A stretch of 64,000 nucleotides of DNA from contig CAWHAP010000009.1 of NCBI GenBank assembly GCA_963827335.1, forward strand, positions 1-64,000, written 5' to 3'. The notes under the pieces are model-generated. The model saw only the letters and a program-made list of their open reading frames with translations. It made no database searches and was not told where the DNA came from. Origin of the DNA: DASQMT01 sp963827335 (lineage in GTDB: Bacteria > Actinomycetota > Thermoleophilia > Solirubrobacterales > Solirubrobacteraceae). This document shows positions 36,085 through 45,760 of the stretch, in pieces; positions within the stretch are counted from its first letter, which is position 1, and each line of letters begins with the position of its first letter. The position numbers and the translations under genes were made by a program.

Positions 36085-37232
36085 AGCCGCAGCCGGCGCC
36101 GGTCGAGCAGGCCGGCGCCGAGCGCCGCGAGGGTCGCCACGCCGAGCACCCCGGCGCACAGCGCCCAGGCGTCCGCGTAGGAGGCGTGCTCGGCGACGAA
36201 GCCGACGGTCACCGGGCCGATGACGTTGCCGGCGTAGACCGCGGAGAGCACGAGGCCCGTGGCGGCGCCGGGCGTCGCGCGGTGGCTGCGCACGGTCGCG
36301 TAGTAGATGATCCCCGGCCAGCCCCACCCCGTCGCGAACGCCGCGACGGTCGCGGCCACGAACAGCGCGTCGCTCGCACCGGCGAGCGCGAGCGCCGCGA
36401 GCGCCAGGGCGCCGCCGGCGGTCAGCGCGGCCAGCTCGGCGTAGCCGGCGCTGGCGCGCCGGTCGGCGAGCCAGCCGGTGCTGACGCGGACGAGCACCGC
36501 GACGAGGCTGCCCGCCGCGAGCACGGCGGCGCCGGCGTGCTCCGTCAGCCCGTGCGCGACGGCGGAGTCGACGGCGAAGGCGGGGATAGAGTTGCCGACC
36601 GCCCCGCCGAGCAGCCCGACCAGCACGGTGAGCGCGAGCACGGGCGTGCGCGGCCGCGCGGCCGCGCCGCGCTCGCGGCCCGCGCCGCGCGCGCCCGGCT
36701 GGCGCAGCAGCAGCGCGGTGCCCGCGAGCACCGCCGCGACGGCGAACGCGGCGCGCCAGCCCGCCACGAGCGCCACGACGGGCAGCGCGAGACCGGCGCC
36801 GAGGCTGGCCAGCGGCACGGCCGCCTGCTTGGCGCCGAAGGCGACGCCCTGGCGCTCGGGCGCGACCCCGCCCGCGAGGGCGAGGTTGGTGGCGGTCTGC
36901 GCCGTCGCGTTGGCGAGCCCGCACAGGACGAGCGCGGCCGCCACGTGCCACCAGCGCGAGGCGAGCAGCGCCATCGTCAGGCACGCACACAGGGAGAGCG
37001 ACGCGGAGACGCGCAGGCCGGCGCCCGCGCCGATCCGCTCCACCAGCCGGCCGAGCCACGGCGACGCGGCGGCCGACGCGGCGAAGCACAGCGTCACGGC
37101 GAGCCCCAGGCGCGCGCGCCCGAAGCCCAGCTCGTGCTGCAGCTGGACGGCCTGCGCGCTCACGAGGAACAGCGGCAGCACGCCGAGGATCGAGTAGCCG
37201 ACGGCGACCGCGATCGGTCGTTCTTTCAGCAT
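36057..37232 (-). CDS. Major facilitator transporter
   Basis: 391 residues, about 12 membrane helices. N-terminal VAVGYSILGVLPLFLVSAQA, a central Arg-rich loop (PGARGAGRERGAAARPRTP) and GWLADRRASAGYAELAAL in the second half fit MFS architecture. ATG 37232 is preferred: TATTCT on the minus strand (37240-37245) ends 7 nt before it. Divergent from the ABC transporter and convergent with the catabolic genes, so probably imports or exports a compound of the same pathway. Confidence 0.85.
   Translation of the reverse strand: MLKERPIAVAVGYSILGVLPLFLVSAQAVQLQHELGFGRARLGLAVTLCFAASAAASPWLGRLVERIGAGAGLRVSASLSLCACLTMALLASRWWHVAAALVLCGLANATAQTATNLALAGGVAPERQGVAFGAKQAAVPLASLGAGLALPVVALVAGWRAAFAVAAVLAGTALLLRQPGARGAGRERGAAARPRTPVLALTVLVGLLGGAVGNSIPAFAVDSAVAHGLTEHAGAAVLAAGSLVAVLVRVSTGWLADRRASAGYAELAALTAGGALALAALALAGASDALFVAATVAAFATGWGWPGIIYYATVRSHRATPGAATGLVLSAVYAGNVIGPVTVGFVAEHASYADAWALCAGVLGVATLAALGAGLLDRRRLRLQPSRPVAS
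36072..36096. terminator. Possible hairpin at the convergent cupin/MFS ends
   Basis: CCGGCTCGGCT and AGCCGCAGCCGG can pair with one bulge around the cupin stop codon. No T tract. Weak evidence for a terminator. Confidence 0.3.
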
Positions 37233-37239
37233 AGCTTTG

Positions 37240-37294
37240 AGAATAGTGAAGCAACACTGCGCGACTTGCCAATTTGAAAGTGACGCTGTAAAGT
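37240..37294. promoter_or_regulatory. Divergent promoters (MFS / ABC transporter)
   Basis: Plus strand: TTGCCA (37266-37271), 17-nt spacer, TAAAGT (37289-37294), a good housekeeping promoter for the ABC operon with a leader of about 50 nt and a strong Shine-Dalgarno. Minus strand: TATTCT (37240-37245), 7 nt from the MFS ATG. The stretch is unusually AT-rich for this genome. Confidence 0.55.
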
Positions 37295-37353
37295 CGAGCA
37301 CTCGTGCTGCTCACTGAGCGCACGCCAACCGCCAAGAGGAGGGTGGAGGGAAG

Positions 37354-38442
37354 ATGAGCAGCGCATCGCGACCGCGTGGCCTCTTCGATCGGCCGGCGAG
37401 CCGCCGCGAGTTCCTGCGGGCGGCCGCCTCGGGCGCCGCCCTGGCGACGCTCGGGCCGACGCTCGCCGCGTGCGGCGGCGACGACGAATCAGCGGCCGGC
37501 GGGCGCGACGTGGTGCGGTTCGCGTTCGCGCCGGATCCCGTGTGGGACTACATGAACGACAACGGGATCATCGTGCGCTTCGAGGAGAAGCACAACATCC
37601 GGATCGTCACCTCGTCGACGTGGGACGAGTTCGCCTACTTCGCCGGCGGCCACGGCGACATCGTCTCCACCGCCACCTACGAGCTGCCGCTGCTCGAGGA
37701 CAAGACCGGGATCAAGACGGTCACCTTCGGCAAGTACAACCTGCTGCGCATCACGCCGATCGCGCGCGCCGACAGCGGCTACAAGACGCTGGCCGACATC
37801 CCCAAGGGCTCGAAGATCGCCGTCCCCTCCGCGGTCTCCTCGACGCTCGTGTGGGGCATGTTCGCCCGCAAGCTGCACGACCTGGACTTCCGGGTGGGCG
37901 GCGGTGACTTCGAGCTCGTGGTCGAGGACCATTTCGTGATGGGCGAGCACGTCGCGCGCGGGCAGGTCGAGGCCGCGCTTGCCATCCCGGAGGCCGCGAT
38001 CAGCTACTTGCGCAAGGGCGAGCTGGAGGTGATGTACGACAACAAGCTCCCCTACGAGGTCTACGGCGACATCTGCAGCTGCGAGCACGCCGGCGTCATG
38101 GGCAACAACTTCACCGCCACGAAGAAGTGGTACGACGCCCATCCCGAGCAGGCCCAGGCGTTCCTGGACCTGTGGGAGGAGGGCATCAAGGGCTGGCGCG
38201 ACAAGCAGGCCGAGATCATCAAGACGTACCCCCAGCACTTCGCGGTCGAGGAGGACGAGGACGTCGAGGCGATGCAGGGCTACCTCGCCGACCACGACTG
38301 GTTCGTCGACTCCGTCTACCTGGACGAGAAGTGGATCGGCAACGAGACGAAGCTCTACGACCTGATGAAGGAGACGAAGTTCATGGAGGCGGACGCCCCG
38401 ACGCCCGAGTTCGCCGCGATCGAGCCCTCCGGGAAGGTCTAG
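37354..38442 (+). CDS. Nitrate/sulfonate-type ABC transporter substrate-binding protein, Tat lipoprotein
   Basis: 362 residues. The N-terminus carries a twin-arginine signal (SRREFLRAAASGAALATLG) followed by the lipobox LAAC at about residue 43, so it is exported folded and lipid-anchored. The mature part resembles NMT1/SsuA-type receptors (WDEFAYFAGGHGDIVSTATY; ARADSGYKTLADIPKGSKIA). Ligands of this class include taurine, sulfonates, nitrate and thiamine precursors; the ligand here is unknown. First gene of a five-gene operon. Confidence 0.87.
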   Translation: MSSASRPRGLFDRPASRREFLRAAASGAALATLGPTLAACGGDDESAAGGRDVVRFAFAPDPVWDYMNDNGIIVRFEEKHNIRIVTSSTWDEFAYFAGGHGDIVSTATYELPLLEDKTGIKTVTFGKYNLLRITPIARADSGYKTLADIPKGSKIAVPSAVSSTLVWGMFARKLHDLDFRVGGGDFELVVEDHFVMGEHVARGQVEAALAIPEAAISYLRKGELEVMYDNKLPYEVYGDICSCEHAGVMGNNFTATKKWYDAHPEQAQAFLDLWEEGIKGWRDKQAEIIKTYPQHFAVEEDEDVEAMQGYLADHDWFVDSVYLDEKWIGNETKLYDLMKETKFMEADAPTPEFAAIEPSGKV

Positions 38443-38459
38443 GGGGGCGCCGCCGCAGC

Positions 38460-39302
38460 ATGTCGAGCCAACTCGCAACGGCACCGGTGCGGCCGCGGAG
38501 CACGCCGCGGCGCACCGACGCCGAGACCCGCCGGCGCGCCGAGCGGCGCTCCCGCTGGCTCTGGCGGATCGGCGGCTACGTGACGTTCCTGGCCATCTGG
38601 CAGTGCACGTCGAGCTTCCTCGTCGAGGACTTCATCATCCCGCCGCCGGCGGCGATCGCCGAGGCGATCGCCGACATCGTCGGCTCGGGCGAGCTGCTCA
38701 CGCACTTCGGGGCGACGGTCAAGAACATCGCCGCCGGCTTCACCGTCGCCTTCCTGCTCGGCACCGTCGTCGGCATCGCCATGGGGCGCAGCCGCTGGTG
38801 GGAGGCGTTCCTCGGCGACTGGGTGATGCTCACGCTGACGACGCCCGGCCTGGTCTTCGCGCTCGTGTGCGCGATGGTCTTCGGCCTCGGCGCCCTCGGC
38901 CCGATCGTCGCCGTGGTCATCACGGCGTACTCCTACGTCGCCGTCAACGTCGTGGAGGGCGTCAAGGCCGCGCCGCGCGACCTCGCGGACATGGGGCGCG
39001 CGTTCCGGGTGCCGAGCGGGCGCGCGCTGCGCCACATCCTCCTGCCGTTCCTCGCGCCGTTCTTCTTCACCGCGGCGCGCTACGGCTTCTCGGTGTCCTG
39101 GAAGATCGTGACGCTGATGGAGGTGATCGTCGGGACCCAGGGGATCGGCTTCATGATGCGGCGCGAGTTCCAGGAGTTCGACATGGCCGGCTTCCTCGGC
39201 TGGGTGCTGATCTTCTTCGCCTTCGCGCTGCTGCTCGAGCGGGGGATCCTGCAGCGCCAGATGAACCGGTTCTACCGCTGGCGCCCGGAGGTCTCGGCAT
39301 GA
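38460..39302 (+). CDS. ABC transporter permease (SsuC/TauC type), subunit 1
   Basis: 280 residues with a basic N-terminus (TRRRAERRSRWLWR) and about six membrane helices. The EAA-type loop is GVKAAPRDLADMGRAFRVPS followed by GRALRHILLPFLAPF. It differs clearly from the next permease, so the pore is probably a heterodimer. ATGA overlap with the following gene. Confidence 0.9.
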   Translation: MSSQLATAPVRPRSTPRRTDAETRRRAERRSRWLWRIGGYVTFLAIWQCTSSFLVEDFIIPPPAAIAEAIADIVGSGELLTHFGATVKNIAAGFTVAFLLGTVVGIAMGRSRWWEAFLGDWVMLTLTTPGLVFALVCAMVFGLGALGPIVAVVITAYSYVAVNVVEGVKAAPRDLADMGRAFRVPSGRALRHILLPFLAPFFFTAARYGFSVSWKIVTLMEVIVGTQGIGFMMRREFQEFDMAGFLGWVLIFFAFALLLERGILQRQMNRFYRWRPEVSA

Positions 39303-40141
39303 GCGTCGCGCCCGTCGCCGGGACGCCGCGCGCGGCCGCCCATCCCGCCTCCGCCGGCCGGCTCGGCCGCGGCCTGCGCTCGACCACGGTCGCCCGCCTG
39401 CTCTCCTGGGTGTGCTTCGTGGCGGCGTGGCAGCTCGCGATCCCGCTGCTGCCGACGCTGCTGCTGCCGACGCCGGCCGAGGTGGCGGAGTTCATGTGGG
39501 ACGAGATCCGGGGCGACACGCTCGCGCCGCAGACCGTCTACCAGGCGTTCGGCGTGAGCCTCGAACGGCTGTCGATCGGCCTGCTCATCGCGTTCGCGAT
39601 CGGCATCCCGATCGGCCTGCTCGTGGGCCTCTCGCGCGCGGCCAACTGGTTCCTGCACGACTTCGTGGTCGTCGGCCTGGCGATGCCGTCGCTCGTGTGG
39701 GCGCTGATCGCCGCCATGTGGTTCGGGTTCGGCACCACGGCCCCGATCGTCACGGTCGTGCTCGCCGCGGTGACGTTCGTGATCATCAACATCGCCGAGG
39801 GCGTCCGCAGCGTGCCCAAGGACCTGCTCGACATGTCCAAGGCCTACACCGTGGACCGCCGCGACGCGATCCGCCACGTGATCTTCCCGTCGCTGATGCC
39901 GTTCTTCTTCGCGGCGCTCCGCTACGGGCTCGCGAACGCCTGGAAGGGCCTCGTGCTCGCCGAGCTGTTCGCGTCGACCAACGGCGCCGGCTGGACGATC
40001 AAGTTCTGGTACGACGCCCACCGCGCGCAGGGCATCATCGGCTACGCGCTGTTCTTCATCCTGTTCGCCCTGCTGATCGAGCGCCTCGTGTTCGGCCGGC
40101 TGTCGGCGTACGTGTTCCGGTGGCGACCGCAGGCGAAGTAG
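39299..40141 (+). CDS. ABC transporter permease (SsuC/TauC type), subunit 2
   Basis: 280 residues, about six membrane helices, EAA-like loop GVRSVPKDLLDMSKAYTVD then IRHVIFPSLMPFFFAALRYG. Same length and fold as the upstream permease but diverged in sequence. Systems of this family usually carry one permease gene, so a paired arrangement is noteworthy. Confidence 0.9.
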   Translation: MSVAPVAGTPRAAAHPASAGRLGRGLRSTTVARLLSWVCFVAAWQLAIPLLPTLLLPTPAEVAEFMWDEIRGDTLAPQTVYQAFGVSLERLSIGLLIAFAIGIPIGLLVGLSRAANWFLHDFVVVGLAMPSLVWALIAAMWFGFGTTAPIVTVVLAAVTFVIINIAEGVRSVPKDLLDMSKAYTVDRRDAIRHVIFPSLMPFFFAALRYGLANAWKGLVLAELFASTNGAGWTIKFWYDAHRAQGIIGYALFFILFALLIERLVFGRLSAYVFRWRPQAK

Positions 40142-40154
40142 GAGGAGCCAGAGA

Positions 40155-40894
<740 letters not shown>

Positions 40895-40895
<1 letters not shown>

Positions 40896-41272
40896 TGCCC
40901 TTCATCCGCCTCGACCAGCTCGAGAAGGAGTACGTCACGCCGAAGTACTCGACCGCGTTCGGCGAGCTGGTCGCCGGCGAGCGGATCGAGGTCGGGCGCC
41001 TGCGCTTCGACGCCGACGAGGGCGCGGTCGAGCACGCACACCCGCAGGAGCAGGTGATGATCGTGCTGACCGGGCGCCTGCGCGTGGAGATGGAGGGCGC
41101 CGACGCGGAGCTCGGCCCTGGCGAGGGCTTCCACGCGCCGCCGAACGTGCACCACCGCGTCTCCGCGGTCGAGGACACCGTCGTCCTCAGCTGCAAGGAC
41201 GTGATCGACGGCGTCGGCCACAAGGTCGCGCCGGGCGAGCGCGACCAGCTCGAGCGGCTGGGCAAGACCTAG
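40895..41272 (+). CDS. Single-domain cupin protein, transporter-linked
   Basis: 125 residues. Metal-site motif EHAHPQEQVMIVLTGRL and second motif GPGEGFHAPPNVHHRV closely resemble those of the cupin at 35737. ATG overlaps the ATPase stop. The repeated pairing of such cupins with the catabolic and transport genes suggests that they act on the imported compound or an unstable intermediate. Confidence 0.85.
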
Positions 41273-41302
41273 GGCGCGGCTGCACCGCGGCGCGGTTTGC
41301 GG

Positions 41303-41308
41303 CAGGCT
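41303..41308 (+). promoter_or_regulatory. -10-like box before the PLP lyase gene
   Basis: CAGGCT ends exactly 6 nt before ATG 41315. Confidence 0.3.
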
Positions 41309-41314
41309 TGGCCC

Positions 41315-42259
41315 ATGCGCCACGTCGCCGCACCGACCGTCGCCGAGCTCGCCGACGCCGCCGCGGTCGTGGGGGAGCGGCTCGTGCCGACGCCGCTCGT
41401 CCCGTGCCCGGCGCTGGGCGAGGACGTGCACCTCAAGCTCGAGACGCTCCAGCCCACGGGCTCCTTCAAGGTGCGCGGCGGCCTCGCCGCGCTCTCGCGG
41501 GCGTCCGGCCCGGTGGTGACCGGGTCCGCCGGGAACGCCGGGCTGGGGATCGCCTGGGCGGGGGCCGCGCTCGGCGTGCCGGTCACGGTCGTGGTGAGCG
41601 AGCACGCGTCGCCGGCCAAGGTCGCCGCGCTGGAGGCGCTCCCGGTGACGCTGATCCAGCACGGCGCCGACCTGGACGCGGCCGAGGCGCACGCCGGCGC
41701 CGTGGCCGCCGAGGGCGGCGGCGCCTACGTGTCGGCCTACAACGACACGGGCGTGATCGCGGGGCAGTCGACGATCGGCCGCGAGCTCGAGGCCGAGCTG
41801 GGGGACACCCTCACCGTCGCCGCGCCGCTCGGCGGCGGCAGCCTCGCCTCCGGGCTGGGCCTCTGGCGCGCGGGCCGCGAGGGCATCCGCGTCGTGGCGA
41901 TCGAGGCCGCGCGCTCCCCGGCGTTCGCCACGGCGCTCGCGGCGGGCGAGATCACCCCGTTCACGGTCGGCGACACGCTCGCCGACGGCCTGGCGGGCAA
42001 CCTCGAGCCGGGGTCGGCGACGTTCCCGATCGTGCGCGACCACGTGTCCGCGCTCGCCCAGGTCTCCGAGGCGGAGATCGAGGAGGCGATCCGGTTCCTC
42101 GCGCGCGCGCACGGGATCGTGTCCGAGGGGGCGGGGGCGGTGGCCATGGCCGCCGCCATGACGGGCCGCGTCCCGCGCGGCCCGGGACCGCTCGTGATCC
42201 TCGTCACCGGCCGCAACATCGCCCTGCCGACGCTGGGAGCGATCCTGTGCCGTGCCTGA
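41315..42259 (+). CDS. PLP-dependent threonine dehydratase-like enzyme
   Basis: A 314-residue fold-type II PLP enzyme. The lysine is in LQPTGSFKVRGGLAAL and the phosphate loop is APLGGGSLASGLGL. Other motifs: TGSAGNAGLGIAWAGAALG, SEHASPAKVAALEAL, and EGAGAVAMAAAM near the C-terminus. Deaminates a 3-hydroxy or 3-substituted amino acid. No ACT regulatory domain, so probably catabolic. Overlaps the next gene by 13 nt. Confidence 0.87.
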   Translation: MRHVAAPTVAELADAAAVVGERLVPTPLVPCPALGEDVHLKLETLQPTGSFKVRGGLAALSRASGPVVTGSAGNAGLGIAWAGAALGVPVTVVVSEHASPAKVAALEALPVTLIQHGADLDAAEAHAGAVAAEGGGAYVSAYNDTGVIAGQSTIGRELEAELGDTLTVAAPLGGGSLASGLGLWRAGREGIRVVAIEAARSPAFATALAAGEITPFTVGDTLADGLAGNLEPGSATFPIVRDHVSALAQVSEAEIEEAIRFLARAHGIVSEGAGAVAMAAAMTGRVPRGPGPLVILVTGRNIALPTLGAILCRA

Positions 42260-42519
42260 TCGCCCTGTTCGCGCTCATCGGCCCCCGCGTCGCGCTCGTC
42301 GTGACGTGGCTGACCTCGAACATGATCAGCCGGGCGATCGACTCCTTCCTCGTCGCCGCCCTCGGCTTCCTCTTCCTGCCCTGGACGACCCTGGCCTACG
42401 TCGTGTTCTACGAGGTGGGCGCCGGCCGCGAGGTGATCGGCCTCGAGTGGTTCCTCGTGGGGCTCGCCTTCGTGGCCGACGTCGGCGGCTACGTGGGCGG
42501 CCGCCGCTGGCGCGACTAG
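42247..42519 (+). CDS. Small membrane protein, 90 residues
   Basis: Three hydrophobic segments: LIALFALIGPRVALVVTWL, SFLVAALGFLFLPWTTLAY and EWFLVGLAFVADVGGYVGG, ending in GRRWRD. GTG at 42247 overlaps the end of the dehydratase gene. No close family recognised, though its length and pattern resemble small conserved actinobacterial membrane proteins. Convergent with the FAD oxidoreductase. Confidence 0.65.
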   Translation: MPCLIALFALIGPRVALVVTWLTSNMISRAIDSFLVAALGFLFLPWTTLAYVVFYEVGAGREVIGLEWFLVGLAFVADVGGYVGGRRWRD

Positions 42520-43655
42520 GCCGCGACGGCGCGCGCGGCGGGGCGGAGCGCGGCGTCCGGCGCCGGCAGCGCGTACTCCGGCGGGGCGATGCGCAGGTAG
42601 TGGCGGAACGCCCAGTGGGCGGGCGCGCGGTGCGTGAACGTCCGCGCCATCCCGCGCAGGGCGCGGGGACGCAGCCTGGGGATCGCGTGCTGGGTCTGGA
42701 GCATGCACTCGTACTTCCAGCGGTGCGCGGCGGAGAAGGCGTGGTAGCGGCGGAGCGCCTCGTCGCGGTCGCGCCGGCCCGCCAGCACCGCACGCAGCTC
42801 GCGCCCGGCGGCGATGCCGAAGTAGAAGGCGGTGCGGATGCCCTCGGCCGTCAGCGGCAGGCAGTGCCCGGCCGAGTCGCCGACGAAGAAGATCCCGTCC
42901 TGCGTCGCCGGCCGCAGCCGGTGGGGGATCCAGTTGCCCTGGTAGCCGTCGGGCGGCAGGCCCAGGCCGTCCGCCAGGCGCACGGTCGGCGCCTTGACGT
43001 GGTCGCGCGGCTCGAACGAGCCGATCCCGACGCGCAGCTCGTCGCGCGCGGGGAACGACCAGCCGTACCCCGCGCGGATCACGCGCTTGTCGATCCACAG
43101 CTCGAGGTCGTCGCCGGTCCCGGCCGGATGCACCTCCAGCCCGCGCGAGAGCCGCGCCTCCGGGGGCTGCACGAGCCGCCCGCCGAGGTTCCGCTTCCAG
43201 CCGAGCGCGTCGATCACGAGCGGGGCGGTGACGTCTCCGCGATCGGTGTGGACGGTGAAGCCCGTCCGGCCGTGGACCTTGGCGGTCTCGAACACCGTGC
43301 CGTCCCCGTGCTGCTCCCACAGCAGGTCGCACAGCACGCGGTAGTCGAACGTGGAGAACGTCCAGGTCAGCGGCCAGCGGGCGGTCGCGCCGGGCGTGTG
43401 GACGACCAGGGAGCCGAACGTCTGGAGGATCGAGTCGCCCAGCCCGAGGTTGGTCAGCCACTCGGTCGGGGCCGCGCAGGCCGACGTCTGGCGCTCGCCG
43501 ATCTCGTAGCGGTCGAGGACGAGCACGTCGGCGCCCGTGGCGCGCAGCTCGCGCGCGACGGCGAGCCCCGCGAACGAGGCCCCGCACACGATCACCTCGT
43601 GGTCGCCGCCGATCGGGGTGCGTGCGACGCCGCGCTTCGTGGCTCTGACGGGCAT
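42516..43655 (-). CDS. FAD-dependent oxidoreductase, geranylgeranyl-reductase-like
   Basis: A 379-residue flavoprotein. N-terminal Rossmann motif VIVCGASFAGLAVARELRATG (about residues 21-41) with LDRYEIG after it. The second FAD motif is IFFVGDSAGHCLPLTAEGIRTAF, usual for p-hydroxybenzoate hydroxylase-fold enzymes such as geranylgeranyl reductases and lycopene cyclases. Substrate unknown; a lipid or polyprenyl substrate is possible. TATGAT on the minus strand (43668-43673) precedes it. Divergent from rpsA. Confidence 0.85.
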   Translation of the reverse strand: MPVRATKRGVARTPIGGDHEVIVCGASFAGLAVARELRATGADVLVLDRYEIGERQTSACAAPTEWLTNLGLGDSILQTFGSLVVHTPGATARWPLTWTFSTFDYRVLCDLLWEQHGDGTVFETAKVHGRTGFTVHTDRGDVTAPLVIDALGWKRNLGGRLVQPPEARLSRGLEVHPAGTGDDLELWIDKRVIRAGYGWSFPARDELRVGIGSFEPRDHVKAPTVRLADGLGLPPDGYQGNWIPHRLRPATQDGIFFVGDSAGHCLPLTAEGIRTAFYFGIAAGRELRAVLAGRRDRDEALRRYHAFSAAHRWKYECMLQTQHAIPRLRPRALRGMARTFTHRAPAHWAFRHYLRIAPPEYALPAPDAALRPAARAVAA

Positions 43656-43667
43656 TGGACGGCCAGG

Positions 43668-43694
43668 ATCATAGGAGGCGGAAGCCGCTAGCAT
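43668..43694. promoter_or_regulatory. Divergent -10 boxes (FAD oxidoreductase / rpsA)
   Basis: TATGAT (minus strand, 43668-43673) lies 12 nt from the oxidoreductase ATG, and TAGCAT (plus strand, 43689-43694) lies 12 nt from ATG 43707 of rpsA. Confidence 0.4.
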
Positions 43695-43706
43695 TGTCCG
43701 TTGCCT

Positions 43707-45164
43707 ATGGAAGCCACCATGACCCCGCCCACCACGACTGACGCTCACGTCGTCGAAGGCTCAGAGGGCCTGCTCCTCGAGATCGACGGCAAGATCGTGC
43801 CGAACTACGACGCGACGATGGTCCTCTTCGAGGAGGGGGACGTCGTCACCGGTGCGGTGGTGCGCATCGACAAGGACGAGGTCCTCGTCGACATCGGTTA
43901 CAAGAGCGAGGGGGTCATCCCCTCCAACGAGCTGTCGATCCGCAAGTCGGTCAACCCGAACGAGGAGGTCGAGCTCGGCGAGGAGGTCGACGCCCTCGTC
44001 CTCACCAAGGAGGACCAGGACGGCCGCCTGATCCTCTCCAAGAAGCGTGCCCGCTTCGAGCGCGCCTGGCGGCGCATCGAGGCGGCGGCCGAGTCGGGCG
44101 AGCCCGTCCACGGCTCGGTCATCGAGGTCGTCAAGGGCGGCCTGATCGTCGACCTCGGGGTGCGCGGCTTCCTGCCCGCCTCGCTGGTGGACATCCGCCG
44201 CGTCCCGAACCTCGACGAGTACCTCGGCCAGACCATCGAATCGAAGGTCATCGAGCTCAACCGCCCGCGCAACAACGTGGTCCTGAGCCGCCGCGCGGTG
44301 CTGGAGGAGGAGCGCAAGGAGCAGCGCCAGGCGATCCTGGAGCGGCTGCAGCCCGGCCTCATCATCGAGGGCCAGATCTCGAACATCGTGGAGTTCGGCG
44401 CGTTCGTCGACCTCGACGGCATCGACGGCCTGATCCACATCTCCGAGCTCTCGTGGTCGCACGTCAACCACCCGAGCGAGATCCTCAACATCGGCGACAC
44501 CGTGCAGGTCAAGGTGCTCGACATCGACCGCGACCGCCAGCGCATCTCCCTGGGCCTCAAGCAGACCCAGGAGGATCCGTGGCAGCGGGTGGTCGACACG
44601 TACTCCGTCGGCGACGAGCTCGAGGGCAAGGTCACCAAGGTGGTCGCCTTCGGCGCGTTCGTCGAGATCCTGGAGGGCGTCGAGGGCCTCGTCCACATCT
44701 CCGAGCTGGCGCAGCAGCACGTGGAGAACCCGCGCGAGATCGTCCAGCCGGGCGACGACGTGAAGGTCAAGATCCTCGAGATCGACTCCGAGCGCCGCCG
44801 CCTGTCGCTGTCGATCAAGCGGGTGGAGGACCAGATCCTCCCGCGCCGCGACGTGCAGCCGGCCGCCGAGGGCGAGGGTGCGGGCGACCTGGACAACGTG
44901 CCCGAGCTGGGCCTGTCCGAGGACGTGTTCGCCGCCGAGCCCGCGGGCGGCGCGGAGTCCGTCTACGTGCAGGACGCCGTCGTGCTCGACGACGCCGCCG
45001 CCGTGGTCGACGAGGAGGGCGTGATCGAGGCGCCGGTCGACGCCGGCGAGGAGGCCCCCGCCGAGCCCGTGGCCGAGGAGGCCGCCGAGCCCGAGCCCGA
45101 GGTCGAGGCGACCGCGGATCCCGAGGCGGCCGCCGAGCCCGAGACGGGCGAGGAGCAGGCGTAG
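43707..45164 (+). CDS. rpsA: 30S ribosomal protein S1
   Basis: 485 residues with four S1 RNA-binding domains, beginning at GDVVTGAVVRIDKDEVLVD, GEPVHGSVIEVVKGGLIVD, GLIIEGQISNIVEFGAFVD and GDELEGKVTKVVAFGAFVE, then a long acidic Ala/Glu/Pro tail from about residue 390. Four domains is the actinobacterial form (enterobacteria have six). ATG 43719 is an alternative start. S1 assists mRNA loading on the ribosome. The stop TAG overlaps the proposed coaE start. Confidence 0.95.
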   Translation: MEATMTPPTTTDAHVVEGSEGLLLEIDGKIVPNYDATMVLFEEGDVVTGAVVRIDKDEVLVDIGYKSEGVIPSNELSIRKSVNPNEEVELGEEVDALVLTKEDQDGRLILSKKRARFERAWRRIEAAAESGEPVHGSVIEVVKGGLIVDLGVRGFLPASLVDIRRVPNLDEYLGQTIESKVIELNRPRNNVVLSRRAVLEEERKEQRQAILERLQPGLIIEGQISNIVEFGAFVDLDGIDGLIHISELSWSHVNHPSEILNIGDTVQVKVLDIDRDRQRISLGLKQTQEDPWQRVVDTYSVGDELEGKVTKVVAFGAFVEILEGVEGLVHISELAQQHVENPREIVQPGDDVKVKILEIDSERRRLSLSIKRVEDQILPRRDVQPAAEGEGAGDLDNVPELGLSEDVFAAEPAGGAESVYVQDAVVLDDAAAVVDEEGVIEAPVDAGEEAPAEPVAEEAAEPEPEVEATADPEAAAEPETGEEQA

Positions 45165-45760
45165 CCGCACCGCCGTTCGTCGCCCTCACGGGCGGGATCG
45201 GCGCCGGCAAGTCCGAGGCGCTGGCGGCGCTCGCCCGGTTGGGCGCCGCCACCCTGTCGGCCGATGCCGTGGTGCACGAGCTCTACGGCGACCCCGAGGT
45301 GCGCGAGCTGGTGGTCGCGCGCTGGGGACCGGACGTGGCGCCCGGCGGCGTGATCGACCGGCCCGCCGTGGCCCGGCGCGCGTTCGCGGCGCCGGAGGAG
45401 CGCGCGTGGCTCGAGGGCGTGCTGTGGCCGCGCGTCGGCGCCCGCGTCGCCGCCTGGCGCGCGGCCGAGTCCGCCCGCACGCCGCCGCCGGCGGCGCTCG
45501 TGGTCGAGACGCCGCTGCTGTTCGAGGCCGGGCTCGAGGGCGCCTACGACGCTACCCTGGTGATCGTCGCCGACGAGTCCGTGCGGGCCGAGCGGGCCGC
45601 CGCCCGGGGCCACGCCGCGGTCGACGAGCGGACCTCCCGCCAGCTGACCCAGGAGGAGAAGGCGGCGCGGGCCGATCATGTCGTCCGCAACGACCGGGAT
45701 CTGGCCGCATTGGAGCAGGAACTCGCCGGGGTTCTTGAGAAGCTGTCAGAACGAGCATGA
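45161..45760 (+). CDS. coaE: Dephospho-CoA kinase, no canonical start codon
   Basis: The last enzyme of CoA synthesis. P-loop FVALTGGIGAGKSEALAAL sits at the expected distance from the N-terminus, followed by LSADAVVHELY, VETPLLFEAGLEGAYD (CoA-binding region) and RQLTQEEKAARADHVV. The family N-terminus falls at 45161, where the codon is GTA, in a GTAG overlap with the rpsA stop. No ATG, GTG or TTG occurs in frame for hundreds of bases upstream, and the next TTG (45238) would delete the P-loop. From 45161 the product is 199 residues, the normal length. Non-canonical initiation or a sequence error are the options. Confidence 0.88.
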   Translation, partial: VAAPPFVALTGGIGAGKSEALAALARLGAATLSADAVVHELYGDPEVRELVVARWGPDVAPGGVIDRPAVARRAFAAPEERAWLEGVLWPRVGARVAAWRAAESARTPPPAALVVETPLLFEAGLEGAYDATLVIVADESVRAERAAARGHAAVDERTSRQLTQEEKAARADHVVRNDRDLAALEQELAGVLEKLSERA

